Shown here one piece after another: positions 38,603 through 50,200 of a DNA stretch of 64,000 nucleotides; the stretch's first letter is position 1, and every line of letters starts with the position of its first letter. The notes under the pieces are model-generated. The model was not told the origin of the DNA. It searched no databases and saw nothing but the letters and a program-made list of their open reading frames with translations. The DNA lies in assembly GCF_016900355.1 (NCBI RefSeq), contig NZ_JACJKA010000007.1, positions 51,515 through 115,514 of the forward strand, in the 5' to 3' direction. A program made the translations under genes and the position numbers. Source of the stretch: Bacteroides mediterraneensis. Its GTDB lineage: Bacteria; Bacteroidota; Bacteroidia; Bacteroidales; Bacteroidaceae.

Positions 38603-41600
38603 TCATGGTATAACCTGAACCACCCACTGATAAGTACCCGACAACACTTCTGCCCGGAGCATACCCTCCTGCCACATCACTTCCTTCACCCCATTTTTTC
38701 CTGCCTGCAAGACACGACCGTTTTCCGTCACCTTGTCGGCCGAGGCAGCCGGCAAATAAAGTGTGGCACTCGTATTAGCCGGAATAGTGAATGAATACCT
38801 CACTTCCCCGTCTTTCACTTCCCACGCACTTTCTATCCGTCCGTATAAGGAGTCATAATGCCCACGGGCAAACGTCATCTGCCCGGTCGGGTCCACCCGC
38901 GGAGACAACACAAAATGCTTGAATCCCGGATGATTTTCATCCCGCATAATTCCCAGTGAATAGGCATACATCCAGGCCCCTACGGCCCCGAACGAATAAT
39001 GGTTGAACGAGTTCATCCGGTTGTTCTCGCCAAACCCATCCACATGAGTATACGAATTCAGTCGTTCCCAAATGGTTGTAGCTCCCTGTTCCACGGAATA
39101 CAGCCACGAAGGGTAAGTGGTCTGCTGCAACAGCCGGTAGGCCACGTCATCATAGCCATTGTCCGAAAGCGCTTTGCTGATCCAGGCCGTCCCGATGAAT
39201 CCCGTCATCAGAGAATAAGCCGGATACGTCTTTCCGTCGTCACCCACATTTTCCCGCCGAACCGTTTGGGCGAGATGGGCTGCAAACTCTTCCCGAAGCT
39301 CCGGCGGAACCAGGCCGAACGCCAGCGGAAGCACGTACGAAGTCTGTATGTCTACCCGCTTCCCTTTTTCGGGTCCGTCGGCTCCGGAAGAAATCGTCTG
39401 GGCCGTCGCCTTATCTACATACGTACGCAGGAAGAAATCCTTCCGTTTCTGATACAAATCCGCATACCTCCGTGCCTCACTTTCCTTTCCCAATATCCTG
39501 GACACTTTCACCATGATATCCAAGTCGTACAAGAAATAAGCTTCCCACATCAGCGTTTTGTCGTTCTTGTTGTCCTCCGGCCCCAGCCAGTCGCCCAGAT
39601 TCCCCCACACCTTCTCCTGCTCCAAGATACCTGTTTCCGGGTTGATGGTCTTTGCCAGTATATAATCGATGTAACGGCCCATCGCCGCATAGTGTTCCGC
39701 CAGCAAGGTCTTGTCGCCGTACTGCTGGTACACTTCCCAAGGCACCGTGATGCCCGCGCTACCCCACAACAGGCCCCCAAAGCCTACGCCCAGCGGAGCC
39801 ACATCGGGGAAACGTCCGTCTTCCCGCTGCACATCACGCATGGCCTGCAAATAACGGCGAAGGAATTGCGGCACATCGGCCAGATAAGTCGCCGTCCGAG
39901 AGAAGACCGAGATATCCCCCGCCCAACCCAAACGTTCGTTCCGCTGCGGACAGTCGGTCGGGATGGAGAAGAAGTTGGCATAAGTCGACCACACGATGTT
40001 GTGCCACAGCTGATTCACTTTCTCATTCGAGGTTTCATACTGAGAAGCAAGCCCGTCAATCGAGCTCAGTACCGTACCCTTCACACTTTCCAAAGGCAAA
40101 GCCTTGTCAATGCCCGTAATCTCGACATACCGATAGCCGTGATAGGTGAACCTCGGTGCAATCGTTTCCTCCCCTCCCTTGGTGATGTATTTATCCTGCG
40201 CCATCGCCGCACGGATATTCTCCAGCATAATCATTCCCTCGTTGCCGGCATAACGCGGCAGGTCCGGATATTTCACCTCGGCATAACGCAGGTTGATTTC
40301 CCGACCCGCTTCCATGCCGCGAAGTGTGATTTCAGGCACTCCCACCATGTTTTGTCCCATGTCGTACACGAAGATACCCGGCCGTACTTCTTCCACCGAC
40401 CGAGCCATCAGTTGCTGAATGGCCCGTACCGTCTGGCCATACTGGGCTTTCAGGTGAAAATCCGAATAATCGTTCACTTTCGGCACGTTTCCTCCTCCCT
40501 CCTGACTGACATGGTTTTCCAGCGTCACTTCCACCGCCGGCTTCCACGCCGAGTCGTCATAACCCGGCCGAGACCATCCGACGATTGCTTGTTCCTTTCG
40601 GGCGTCATAGACTTCTCCCTGAAAGAAACTGCCATACACCACCGGTCCCTGATTGAAATACTTCCATGTGTCCGGCGAAGTGACCACCGCCTGCTGCCGT
40701 CCATCCTCGTACGTCACCACCAGTTGGGCCAGCAACGACTGACGGTCGCCGAAGAAATTCCAGTTTTCTCCGGCATAAGTGGCACCTCCGCTCCACCATC
40801 CTTCGGCCAGCACCGCACCCAATGCATTCTTCCCGGCTTGTACCAACTGCGTCACGTCGTACACCTGATACAGATGTGTTTTATTATACTGTGTTACGCC
40901 CGGATTGAAATAATCCTTTCCTACCCGTTGCCCGTTGAGATACATCTCATAAATACCGCGGGAGGTGACATACAGCCGTGCTTTCTTGATTTTATTGGAG
41001 GAAGTCGCAAACTCCGTACGCAACATCGGCATGGAATTGCGGCTCGGGTCTTGCACATACCATTTTCTCACCCCTTCCAATCGGGACGCATCCAATGTTA
41101 CGGAAGTCAGTCGGTTTTCCGGACTCCTGAAATTACGGATCTCTGTTTTCACCCCCGAAAAGCCCTTCGCATCCTCCAAGGCAAAGCCCACCTCACCCAC
41201 TACGGGAAAGGCAATGAAATCACCTCCTTGTCCCAAAGGATTCACATTCACTTCCCCTAACTCCACGTCTCCTTTTTTCAGGGTCGTGAAGCCCAAGTTG
41301 GAATACAGAGAAAAAGTATGCGCCTGATACTGGTTTCCGGCATTCAACACGTCATTCGGTATCAAAAAAGATTTCAACGGTACGGAGGGTTTGTCATCAG
41401 GCTGATAACCCGCACGATAAAGATGTATCCATGCGTTTCCGCCTCCTTTCAGCGGCGTCAAGTCAAACTCTACCTTTATATAAGAAGCATCCTTTCCATT
41501 GGAAAGATGATACAGGTTCTTGTTCGCATCCATCAACCGCTCGTCATTCGCTCCATACACAAAGGCTATCTTACGGGATACGGCCTGCTCCTTCATCTGG

Positions 41601-42109
41601 AAAGAAAAATCCAAGCGGAACACAGGCAGATAGGGTGAATAAAGTACCATATCCTCGTCGCCACCCCCAATCCAGCGGGCTCCGTGCCAGCCATTCGCCT
41701 CGTGGTCTGTCAGCAGACTGGTTTCAAACCAGGACATTCCTTCCTGCACCTTCCCCTGATTGTTCCATACCTTTACCTGCCACGTATAACGGGTCGTCGG
41801 CTGCAAAGCTTCTCCCTGGTATACTACCTGCTGGGACGCATCTCCTGCCACCTTTCCGGAATCCCATACCCGCTTTCCAGCCTCATCCTGCACAATCAGC
41901 TGATAGGCCGTCTGATAGATTCCCCTTTCCTGCGGAGTAGCCGTCAGTTGCCAGCCAAACCTCGGGGCTGGAGTATCTATACCAAGAGGAGTCTCGGCCA
42001 GTTCTACGGTCATCCCTGCCAAAGAGGGCGATTCTTTCTTATAGGTATTGCTCGACAGTATGATTCCACACAAAATTGCGATAAGTAAGTGCTTCCCAAC
42101 CATAACCAA
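38603..42109 (-). CDS. GH78 alpha-L-rhamnosidase (PUL 2)
   Basis: The protein has 1168 aa with a signal peptide. The bacterial rhamnosidase layout is visible: N-terminal Ig-like and jelly-roll domains, the conserved IPTDCPQRNERLGWAGD motif leading the (alpha/alpha)6 barrel, and a C-terminal beta-sandwich. GH78 enzymes remove terminal alpha-L-rhamnose by inversion. It is long for the family because of an extra N-terminal domain with a laminin-G-like insertion (about 200-380). It is the last gene of PUL 2, 30 bases after GH30, and fucO beyond it may handle the lactaldehyde. Confidence 0.92.
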   Translation of the reverse strand: MVMVGKHLLIAILCGIILSSNTYKKESPSLAGMTVELAETPLGIDTPAPRFGWQLTATPQERGIYQTAYQLIVQDEAGKRVWDSGKVAGDASQQVVYQGEALQPTTRYTWQVKVWNNQGKVQEGMSWFETSLLTDHEANGWHGARWIGGGDEDMVLYSPYLPVFRLDFSFQMKEQAVSRKIAFVYGANDERLMDANKNLYHLSNGKDASYIKVEFDLTPLKGGGNAWIHLYRAGYQPDDKPSVPLKSFLIPNDVLNAGNQYQAHTFSLYSNLGFTTLKKGDVELGEVNVNPLGQGGDFIAFPVVGEVGFALEDAKGFSGVKTEIRNFRSPENRLTSVTLDASRLEGVRKWYVQDPSRNSMPMLRTEFATSSNKIKKARLYVTSRGIYEMYLNGQRVGKDYFNPGVTQYNKTHLYQVYDVTQLVQAGKNALGAVLAEGWWSGGATYAGENWNFFGDRQSLLAQLVVTYEDGRQQAVVTSPDTWKYFNQGPVVYGSFFQGEVYDARKEQAIVGWSRPGYDDSAWKPAVEVTLENHVSQEGGGNVPKVNDYSDFHLKAQYGQTVRAIQQLMARSVEEVRPGIFVYDMGQNMVGVPEITLRGMEAGREINLRYAEVKYPDLPRYAGNEGMIMLENIRAAMAQDKYITKGGEETIAPRFTYHGYRYVEITGIDKALPLESVKGTVLSSIDGLASQYETSNEKVNQLWHNIVWSTYANFFSIPTDCPQRNERLGWAGDISVFSRTATYLADVPQFLRRYLQAMRDVQREDGRFPDVAPLGVGFGGLLWGSAGITVPWEVYQQYGDKTLLAEHYAAMGRYIDYILAKTINPETGILEQEKVWGNLGDWLGPEDNKNDKTLMWEAYFLYDLDIMVKVSRILGKESEARRYADLYQKRKDFFLRTYVDKATAQTISSGADGPEKGKRVDIQTSYVLPLAFGLVPPELREEFAAHLAQTVRRENVGDDGKTYPAYSLMTGFIGTAWISKALSDNGYDDVAYRLLQQTTYPSWLYSVEQGATTIWERLNSYTHVDGFGENNRMNSFNHYSFGAVGAWMYAYSLGIMRDENHPGFKHFVLSPRVDPTGQMTFARGHYDSLYGRIESAWEVKDGEVRYSFTIPANTSATLYLPAASADKVTENGRVLQAGKNGVKEVMWQEGMLRAEVLSGTYQWVVQVIP

Positions 42110-42139
42110 TATTATTATCTTAGATTATAAATTTTCATC

Positions 42140-43651
42140 TTATTTCATTTCAAACGTATTCATGGAATGAGGAGCCAGCACCACTTCCAAATACCGCTTG
42201 CCCAACTTTACGGTCAGCTTTTGTGACTCTTCCTTGAAGTTTCCGGCTATCACCACATACTTCTTCGCCGGAGTCCTTACCACCAGCACCGGCTTCTTGT
42301 CGTCTCCCTCCGGCTTATAGGCCAGTACTTCCGAACCCGAAGCAATATAATGGGCATAATGCTTCACCGCAAAGTACTCAGGTGTATACGTAAACGTACG
42401 TGTCTTTGAATCAACCCGAATCAAGGCATTCTGTTTCCATCCCCAAGTGCTTGTTCCCTCATCCGAAAGAATGAAATTCCAAAGGTTATACTCGTTGCAT
42501 CCATTTCCCAAATAATGATTGATTAGTTCAAAAGTGTGTTCGCCCGACTTCCAGTCAAAGCTTCCCCAGCCACATTCACTCTCGGAACAAATGTAACTCC
42601 AGTCGGGATGCTGCTGCCGGATGGCTGCCAGAATCTCGCGTCCTTCCCACTGAAAACCCATTCCGGAAATACAAGCCTGCAACTGTTTGTCCGAAAGAAT
42701 CTTCTCCACATGATCCTGCCGGTTCGTGTTCAGTGTACCTAAATACAACTTCACCTCGGGATGCGCCTTTTTCAGTACCGGAGCCAGGTAATCCCGATTA
42801 AAGAGGATAGTACCTTCTGCCGTCCATGCACATCCGGGATAGGGCGTATAGCTGTACGCCTCATTCTGATACATCACCATATCAATAGGAATGCCTTCTG
42901 CCTTGTAGGCATCGATGAACTTACAGAAGTAATTGGCATACGTCCGCAAATAGCGAGGGTCTTGTATCATATAGTCGGTAGTAGCCAGCTGACGGGGGAA
43001 TTTTCCTTTACGTTCTCCCACCAGCTTCATCTCGTCCGGATCGGTTGTTCCGCCTACATTTCCATACAGCAGGTAATCCAACTTCGGCGACAGATGGTTG
43101 GCCGGACTGCTCAACACCGGATAATCTCCATTTATTTTCAACCAGCTGGGGGGAGACCAGGGAGAAACCCAAAAGGTAAGTGCCGGATTGTATTTCTGTG
43201 CCGCCCGGATGAAAGGAATAATCGCCTGTTTATCCCGGTCGATATTGAAGTAGCGTAACTCAAAATCTCCTTCCACCTCATCGCAGCTGTACCAGGAACG
43301 GGCATAGTCGTTGGCACCCAATGAAATTCGTCCTCGCCCGATACGCAAATCACCCTCCGGAGCAAATACCTTCTTCAAGATTTCATCCTGCTCTTCACGG
43401 GTCAGCACGCCCAACGCATCCCAACAAAGCTCATTGAAAGTGACTCCCCAAGTCTTAAACGTGGCGATTTTAGCCTTTCCGTCCACAGACACATCCGGAA
43501 GGGTATTTACTTCGCTTTTCAAACGGACAGTGGATTGCTGCCAAGTATCATTCTCACTGCTATGTATCCAATGATAAGTTTGTGCGGAAAGTTGTACGGC
43601 CCCTAAAGTTACCAGACAACTTACACAAAATATTCGATATTGAAATCTCAT
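42140..43651 (-). CDS. GH30 glycosidase (PUL 2)
   Basis: The protein has 503 aa with a signal peptide (MRFQYRIFCVSCLVTLGAVQLSA). The GH30 barrel has the acid/base in VMYQNEAYSYTPYPGCAW (near 265) and the nucleophile in YICSESECGWGS (near 350), with a beta-sandwich side domain. GH30 includes beta-1,6-glucanases, glucosylceramidases, fucosidases and xylanases; the subfamily cannot be fixed by eye. With GH78 and a sulfatase it probably attacks a rhamnose-containing sulfated glycan. It is separated from the sulfatase by 424 bases and likely has its own promoter there. Confidence 0.88.
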   Translation of the reverse strand: MRFQYRIFCVSCLVTLGAVQLSAQTYHWIHSSENDTWQQSTVRLKSEVNTLPDVSVDGKAKIATFKTWGVTFNELCWDALGVLTREEQDEILKKVFAPEGDLRIGRGRISLGANDYARSWYSCDEVEGDFELRYFNIDRDKQAIIPFIRAAQKYNPALTFWVSPWSPPSWLKINGDYPVLSSPANHLSPKLDYLLYGNVGGTTDPDEMKLVGERKGKFPRQLATTDYMIQDPRYLRTYANYFCKFIDAYKAEGIPIDMVMYQNEAYSYTPYPGCAWTAEGTILFNRDYLAPVLKKAHPEVKLYLGTLNTNRQDHVEKILSDKQLQACISGMGFQWEGREILAAIRQQHPDWSYICSESECGWGSFDWKSGEHTFELINHYLGNGCNEYNLWNFILSDEGTSTWGWKQNALIRVDSKTRTFTYTPEYFAVKHYAHYIASGSEVLAYKPEGDDKKPVLVVRTPAKKYVVIAGNFKEESQKLTVKLGKRYLEVVLAPHSMNTFEMK

Positions 43652-43993
43652 AAATACTACAATTTTTTATGCTTTCTATTTATCCCAAAAAGTACAAATA
43701 AAAAATCAAGACTCCGCTATCTCAAGATAAAAAATTCACTCAGCAAATCTTTATTTCTCTGAAAGCAGAATAACCAAGACTTTATACGGAAGGTATACTT
43801 AATTAAGAGTATACAATTAGTATCCACGAGAATGAATATACTATTAAAAATTTAAATTACTAAATAAATCAAGTCTCTAAAATCACTTTATTCTTTATTA
43901 ATTTTGCTAAAGGAATTATTATCTATTAGCATAATCCAAAGAGTCTACAAGACTTTTATCCAACTAATTTCATATCATACTGCATAATATAAA
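43652..43993. other. Gene-free, AT-rich gap in PUL 2
   Basis: No ORF or repeat is supported. It should hold the promoter of the GH30-GH78 unit, but no exact TAnnTTTG is seen near 43680; TACTTTTTG with one extra T is the nearest. Confidence 0.4.
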
Positions 43994-44042
43994 AAGATGA
44001 CATGTGAAATGCAATAAAATAAGCATCGACACATGTCATCTT
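43994..44042 (-). terminator. Terminator after the PUL 2 sulfatase
   Basis: AAGATGACATGTG and CACATGTCATCTT form a perfect 13-bp stem with inner ATGC/GCAT pairing and T-rich sequence after it. It resembles the hairpin at 16880-16932. Confidence 0.75.
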
Positions 44043-44075
44043 CTTTTTCAGTACACTAACTGAATATCTTTAAAA

Positions 44076-45632
44076 CTACTTACCTAATTTCGCTCTTCGT
44101 AACAAAGTCTGCATTTCAAATAACTTTTCAGGATACTGAGCCGCTACATTTTCTTGTTCACTGACTTTTTTCATCTCATATAGTTGAGGAATACTGTCAT
44201 TACCTGTTTCTATTTTCGGTCCCCAAGTAATCATACGCGGTCCATCATTGGGTTCTATATACTTCCAGTCCTTAGTTCTAATAGACAGTACATGATTAGC
44301 CGCAAACTCTATGACCCAAGGACGGTCTGTATTGTCCATACCCAACAGATTACTTAATCGATTCCAGCTATCGGGAGCACTACCTTTAGGCAAACGTGCA
44401 TGAATCAATTCTCCTAATGAAGCCATCCAATCAATCTGTGACATCAGCACGTCTGAGACATTTCCTTTTTGTATCATTTTCGGCCAACGTACAATAGCAG
44501 GAACGGTTGTTCCACCTTCAAATGCACTATACTTATAGCCTCTTAGGGGTCCGGAAGGTCTATGCCCATTCAACAATTCTTCAGCCTGATCATCGTAACC
44601 ATCATCTACAACCGGCCCATTGTCACTGGACAAAATAACAAGTGTATTTCCTGACAATCCCAACCTATCTAGTGCTTTCATAATTTGTCCTACACTCCAA
44701 TCAAACTGAAGAATGGCATCTCCACGCAATCCCATTGAACTTTTCCCGCGAAAACGTTCGTGAGGAAAACGAGGCACATGCACGTCATTTGTTGCAAAAT
44801 AAAGAAAAAAAGGCTCGTTTTGATGCTGGCTAATAAAATCAATAGCATGCAAGGTAATAGAATCTGCGATATTCTCATCCTTCCACAAAGCTTTTCCACC
44901 CCCTTTCATGTATCCGATACGACTAATACCATTCACAATAGACATATCATGTCCATGACTGGGCTTCAAATTATACAATAACTCAGGATTATCTTTCCCT
45001 GTAGGTTCTCCAGGAAAATTCTGCTTGTAACTCACTTCGATAGGAGCCGTCGGATCGTATCCCGCTACCTGTCCATTCTCAATAAAGACACAAGGCACAC
45101 GATCGGCTGTAGCAGCCATAATATAATGATAATCAAATCCTAAATCATCTAACGAGGCAGATAACGGAGCATTCCAATCCTGCTCCCCTGTTTTATCACC
45201 TAATCCTAAATGCCATTTGCCAACAGCTCCGGTCACATAACCAGAATGCTTGAACATATCAGCCATAGTATATTGTTCAGGACGAATAATCATTCCCGCA
45301 TTTCCAGCCGCCACATCTGTACCTTTTTTCCTCCAAGCATATTCACCCGTCAATAAAGAATAACGCGATGGGGTACTAGTAGCGGCTACAGCATGCACAT
45401 TCGTAAAACGTAACCCTTCATCAGCCAACCGGTTTACATTTGGAGTCTCCACATTCTTCGCACCATAGCACTGCAAATCACCATACCCCAAATCATCGGC
45501 ATAAATAATAATGACATTGGGTAACTGAGGTTCAACCACCTCATTTTTATTGTTATCTGCTAATGCGGCTCCACAAGCCCAGTTGTAAACAATAGGAGAA
45601 AGCAAAGAAAATGTCAAAAGTTGTATCTTCAT
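44076..45632 (-). CDS. S1-family sulfatase (PUL 2)
   Basis: The protein has 518 aa. The N-terminal NVIIIYADDLGYGDLQCYG binds calcium, and the modification site VAATSTPSRYSLLTG (near residue 83) is serine-type, S-x-P-S-R. GKWHLGLGD and SSDNGPV complete the arylsulfatase fold. An N-terminal signal with a cysteine (NWACGAA) may be a lipobox. It belongs to the arylsulfatase-like S1 group, distinct from the iduronate-2-sulfatase-like enzyme of PUL 1. It is 17 bases after susD and the last gene before a terminator. Confidence 0.9.
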   Translation of the reverse strand: MKIQLLTFSLLSPIVYNWACGAALADNNKNEVVEPQLPNVIIIYADDLGYGDLQCYGAKNVETPNVNRLADEGLRFTNVHAVAATSTPSRYSLLTGEYAWRKKGTDVAAGNAGMIIRPEQYTMADMFKHSGYVTGAVGKWHLGLGDKTGEQDWNAPLSASLDDLGFDYHYIMAATADRVPCVFIENGQVAGYDPTAPIEVSYKQNFPGEPTGKDNPELLYNLKPSHGHDMSIVNGISRIGYMKGGGKALWKDENIADSITLHAIDFISQHQNEPFFLYFATNDVHVPRFPHERFRGKSSMGLRGDAILQFDWSVGQIMKALDRLGLSGNTLVILSSDNGPVVDDGYDDQAEELLNGHRPSGPLRGYKYSAFEGGTTVPAIVRWPKMIQKGNVSDVLMSQIDWMASLGELIHARLPKGSAPDSWNRLSNLLGMDNTDRPWVIEFAANHVLSIRTKDWKYIEPNDGPRMITWGPKIETGNDSIPQLYEMKKVSEQENVAAQYPEKLFEMQTLLRRAKLGK

Positions 45633-45649
45633 AATAATTATTATCAGTT

Positions 45650-47290
45650 TTAGTCACGCAAATTAGGATTAATATTTTGTTCAGACAAAGGAATAGGCCA
45701 TTTATAGTCTTGCGGATTACGAAAATCACGACGCCCGACATACCAACGGCAATTCCCTGTAGGGTCTATTTCCTTAGTAGATGCAGCATAAGTTGTAGAA
45801 GAAGGATAAGGTGCTCCCCAAACTTCTCCAACCAGAACCTTGTCCGCAATCTCCCAACGCAGTAAGTCCCAATAACGTATTCCCTCATAAGCCAATTCTA
45901 CTCGACGTTCATTACGGAGTTTTTCCCGTAAAACAGACGGATCTGTTTCTGTAATAGGAGGCATACCTACATCAGCGCGTCCACGTACTTTATTAATTGT
46001 AGCGTCCAATATAGATCTATTGATAGTCTGTCCACTTTCAATCAGACATTCCAAATACCCTAACAGTACTTCTGCATATCGAATAACAGGTGTCACTGCA
46101 CTATAGCTTTGAATATTATTAATCGGATTCTCATCAAAATATTTCCGCCACATGAAACCTGTCTTCGATGCTTCCGATGAATAATCAAGTCGCTCTTTAG
46201 CAGAAGCCTCGTAATCCGGACTCATACGGTACGTCGTTCCCATAAAATTCGCGCCATTATAAAATATGGTATAATCTAAACGAGGATCACGGTTTTCCCC
46301 TAAATTATTCGGATTGTAACGCGGGTCATCATAACTAAACGGAGTACCATCAATAAATTCATAAGATTCAAACAAACCGGCAGAAGGATTGGAAAGACTC
46401 CACCCTCCATCTTTAGCTGGAAGCACCTGCTGAGGCATACCACAGCCAACATAATTCTCCAAATAAGCAATATAGAAAATATTTTCTTTATTGCCAATAC
46501 CAGTACCTGGCCAAAATAGTTCCGGATAACTAGCATGAATATCATTATCTCCATAATTTATGATTTCCTCATAAGCAGCAGCCCCACCTGCCCAATCTTT
46601 TTGAAGCATACATGTACGTCCAAGAAAAGCAAGGGCAGCCTGTTTGCATGCACGCCCCGTTTCACTTGAGGAAATATCCTTAAAGCGTGGCAAATCTGCG
46701 GCAGCTTCTTTAAACTCAGTGGCACACCATGCCAATATTTCAGCTTGAGAATTTCTTTTTACAGTATTAGCTTCCTCACCACTCAAAACAGTAGTAACTA
46801 ACGGTACATCTTTAAAATAACTTGCCAGATAATGATATTGAGTTGCCCGCAAAAAACGAGCTTCGGCTACCATCCTCTTTTTCAAATCCGATTCCGGCAT
46901 TTTTTGCATTCCTTCCAAAAAACGATTACATTTACCAATACGTGAATAAGCCGAAGACCAATAATTCTTGATAAAAGAGTTTGTGTTCAGTAACTGTCCG
47001 CTGGATATTTTATAAAAGTCATTATTTTCTCCTCGACGATCAAACGCATTGTCAGTCAAGTGCTCCATAAACAACAACCCATGATAAGACCAAAAATCAG
47101 ACACACTATATTCCAAACCATTGGTTATTTTTCCACGATAAAGAGCAGTCAAAGCAAGTTCAGCATTTTTTTCATCATTCCAAAAATTTTCTTCCGACAA
47201 GTCAGTCAAAGGCAATCTTTCCAAGTCACATGACGAGAAAGACAGTGAAACCAGCAAAGTGGCAAGTATTAAATATCTAGAACATTTCAT
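45650..47290 (-). CDS. SusD-like glycan-binding lipoprotein (PUL 2)
   Basis: The protein has 546 aa with the lipobox SSC (residues 19-21) and the SusD start DLERLPLTDLSEENFW. The C-terminal RNERRVELAYEGIRYWDLLRW is the family hallmark. It forms the lid of the SusC transporter encoded 6 bases upstream. It is only distantly similar to the PUL 1 SusD, so the two loci probably bind different glycans. Confidence 0.95.
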   Translation of the reverse strand: MKCSRYLILATLLVSLSFSSCDLERLPLTDLSEENFWNDEKNAELALTALYRGKITNGLEYSVSDFWSYHGLLFMEHLTDNAFDRRGENNDFYKISSGQLLNTNSFIKNYWSSAYSRIGKCNRFLEGMQKMPESDLKKRMVAEARFLRATQYHYLASYFKDVPLVTTVLSGEEANTVKRNSQAEILAWCATEFKEAAADLPRFKDISSSETGRACKQAALAFLGRTCMLQKDWAGGAAAYEEIINYGDNDIHASYPELFWPGTGIGNKENIFYIAYLENYVGCGMPQQVLPAKDGGWSLSNPSAGLFESYEFIDGTPFSYDDPRYNPNNLGENRDPRLDYTIFYNGANFMGTTYRMSPDYEASAKERLDYSSEASKTGFMWRKYFDENPINNIQSYSAVTPVIRYAEVLLGYLECLIESGQTINRSILDATINKVRGRADVGMPPITETDPSVLREKLRNERRVELAYEGIRYWDLLRWEIADKVLVGEVWGAPYPSSTTYAASTKEIDPTGNCRWYVGRRDFRNPQDYKWPIPLSEQNINPNLRD

Positions 47291-47296
47291 AAGACT

Positions 47297-50200
47297 TTAG
47301 AATTTTAATGTTAAACCAAAGGTGTAAGTAGACATCGTTGGGTAATATTGTCCATCATTACTTGTATTCTCAGGATCCCAACCTTCACGATAACCTTTAA
47401 ATGTTAACGGATTATCTAAACTTACATAAAAACGCATACCACTGGAACCAAACTTCCGAGTCACAGATTCAGGCAATGTATAACCTAACTGGATGTTACG
47501 AACCTTGACATAGGAAGCATCCAACACCCAATAATCAGAAGTTAAAGTATTATTGCTTCCCGCATTCGACATAACTTCCAAACGTGGATATTCAGGATAA
47601 CGATTGTCTTGCTGTACATTCCAGCAGTTTTCCATCTGCCAGCGTTGTATGTTACCTTCCTGATAGAAAGCATATCCGGCATATACAGAAAGCGTGCCTT
47701 TTACATCGGCAACTCCCTGAATCAGCATACTGAAATCAAATCCCTTATATTCAGCACCCAGATTCAATCCAAAAGTATATTTCGGAATGCGTGATCCCAA
47801 GTATGTTCTGTCATCAGGTGTTACTTTTCCATCACCTGTAATATCTACATAACGGATATCTCCGGCCCGTGAACCTTTAGCTATTTCACTTTGGTCATAC
47901 CAATCGTTTACTTCTTCATTCGTCAGAAACACACCATCCGTCTTATATCCATAAAACATCTGCATCGGATAGCCGATAAACAAATCACTTCCATTACCTA
48001 CCATCCCATTATTTTGAATCACATTTCCCATACCCAATGTCAAAACCTTATTTTTAATGATAGAAAAATTACCATTGACATGATAATGGAAATCACCAAT
48101 TGTATTTTGATGCCCTATCTCAAATTCCCATCCTTTATTCTCTAATTCACCTGTATTGACCTCCGAGATAGACAAACCAAAAATAGAGGAATAACTGGCT
48201 GCAGGCTTGTAAAGCACGTCGGTTGTCTTCCGATGGAAATAAGTAGCATTCAAAGTCAGCATATTATTGAAAAAACCTGTCTCGATACCAAAATCAGCCG
48301 TACGCGTACGTTCCCATTTCAATGTGGGATCCACGTAAGTCGTAACAGCCGCACCTTGTGTATATACCCCTCCAAACACATAATTCTGTGCCTGTCCTAA
48401 CGTATACACAGACTGGTAAGGATAATTACCAATATTATTATTTCCCAATATACCGTAGGAAGCTTTTATTTTTAGATTATTGAACCATTCGGATACACTT
48501 TGCTCTTTCCAAAATCTTTCTTCAGACATACGCCATCCCGCAGCTACAGAAGGGAAGAAACCGAATTTCGTATTTGACGGAAATCTTGAAGAACCGTCAT
48601 ATCGCATGGTTGTCTCAAAAAGATACCGCTGGTCATAATTATAAGTCAAACGGCCAAAGATAGATTGTATTGCCCAATCATATCCACCTCCATCATTAGT
48701 TTGCCCGTCAACCCCTCCTGCACCTAGATATGGTACATCATCTGATGGAAAGTTATTACGACTTCCACTTAATGTCCGTTGCCCTTCGTCCTCCCAAGTA
48801 TAACCAAACAGTACCGACAAATTATGCTTTTTCGCAATGGTAGTATTATAATCGGCCACAGCCTGAAATGTCTTGTATACAGTACGCTCCATAGAATTAG
48901 TCAACGACGAAGGACCTGTACTTTGCCCACCGACCAGCGTCATATCTGCCCGATAGTTACGGATAGTGCTCAATGAATAGTTATATCCGCCAATAGCTCT
49001 CAAAGTAAGCCCTTTTACAGGTTTCCAAGAAAGTTCAATATTACCTTTGAACTTGTCAAAATCTTCACGATAAAAAGAAGCACAATTCACCCATGCCACC
49101 GGAGTACCCTGCAATTTGGGTCCCAAACCAATTTCACCAGTCGACAAATAACTAGGTGTCAGTCCTGGATAACGAACAGCATTAGCTATAATTCCTTTGA
49201 ATCCCTCATTGTCAAGTACTCCAGGAGTAGAAGGTTCATGCCTATCTGACGTCATTCCACTGACTCTCACACTAAGTGACACGTTTTTAGCAATTTCCGC
49301 ATTTAGATTCACTCTTGCATTATAGCGATTATAATAATTATTTTCTAACAAACCATTCTGACGAAGGTATCCCAGCGAAGCCATATACTGAAGTTTTCCA
49401 GAACCTCCGTTTACACTTAATTCATGCTTGGTCTGCAACGCATGTCCGCCAAGCAATTCATCCAAATACATTTCATCAGCATAATTGTCCGGGTCCGATC
49501 CGTCACGATATTTCTGAATCATCTCTGGGGTGTAAGTTTCTGTTCCCATCGCCATATTATAATATTCTGCATACTCGTACGAATGTGCAAAATCAGGTAA
49601 TTCCGTAGCTTGACTCATACCAATGGAACCATTATAGGTAATATGCGTTTTCCCAGCTTTTCCTTCCTTTGTTGTTACAAGAATTACCCCATTTGCCGCA
49701 CGTGAACCATAAATAGCAGCTGAAGCAGCATCTTTCAATACTGAAATGTTTTCTATCTCCGACGGAGTCAAATCACTAAGAGAGCCAGGCATACCATCAA
49801 TCAGCACCAACGGATCAGGAGTAGCCCCGAAAGAACCTACCCCACGCACACGAATCGTACCAGCATCCTGTCCAGGATTCCCACTCGTCTGAGTAATAGT
49901 CACTCCAGATAACTGACCGGTCAACATATTGGAAACATCAGGAACCGCACGTGACTCTAAAGTCTCACTATCTAATGTCGCTATAGAACCTATCACATTC
50001 ACCTTTTTTTGTGCTCCATAACCAATGACTACGACTTCATCTAATGTTTCAGAATCTTCTCTTAAACTGACAGCTATCTGTTTCCCGGAAATTGCTTGTA
50101 CACTTTGATCTTTGTACCCCACATACGAAATGTCCAGCATAGCTCCTTCGTGCACCTCCAGTATAAAATTACCATCAATATCCGTAATCGTACCATTAGA

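Noticed and set aside
38999..41260. 753-aa plus-strand ORF opposite the GH78 gene
   Set aside because: Antisense of a clear rhamnosidase; composition rich in Arg and His as expected for a shadow frame.
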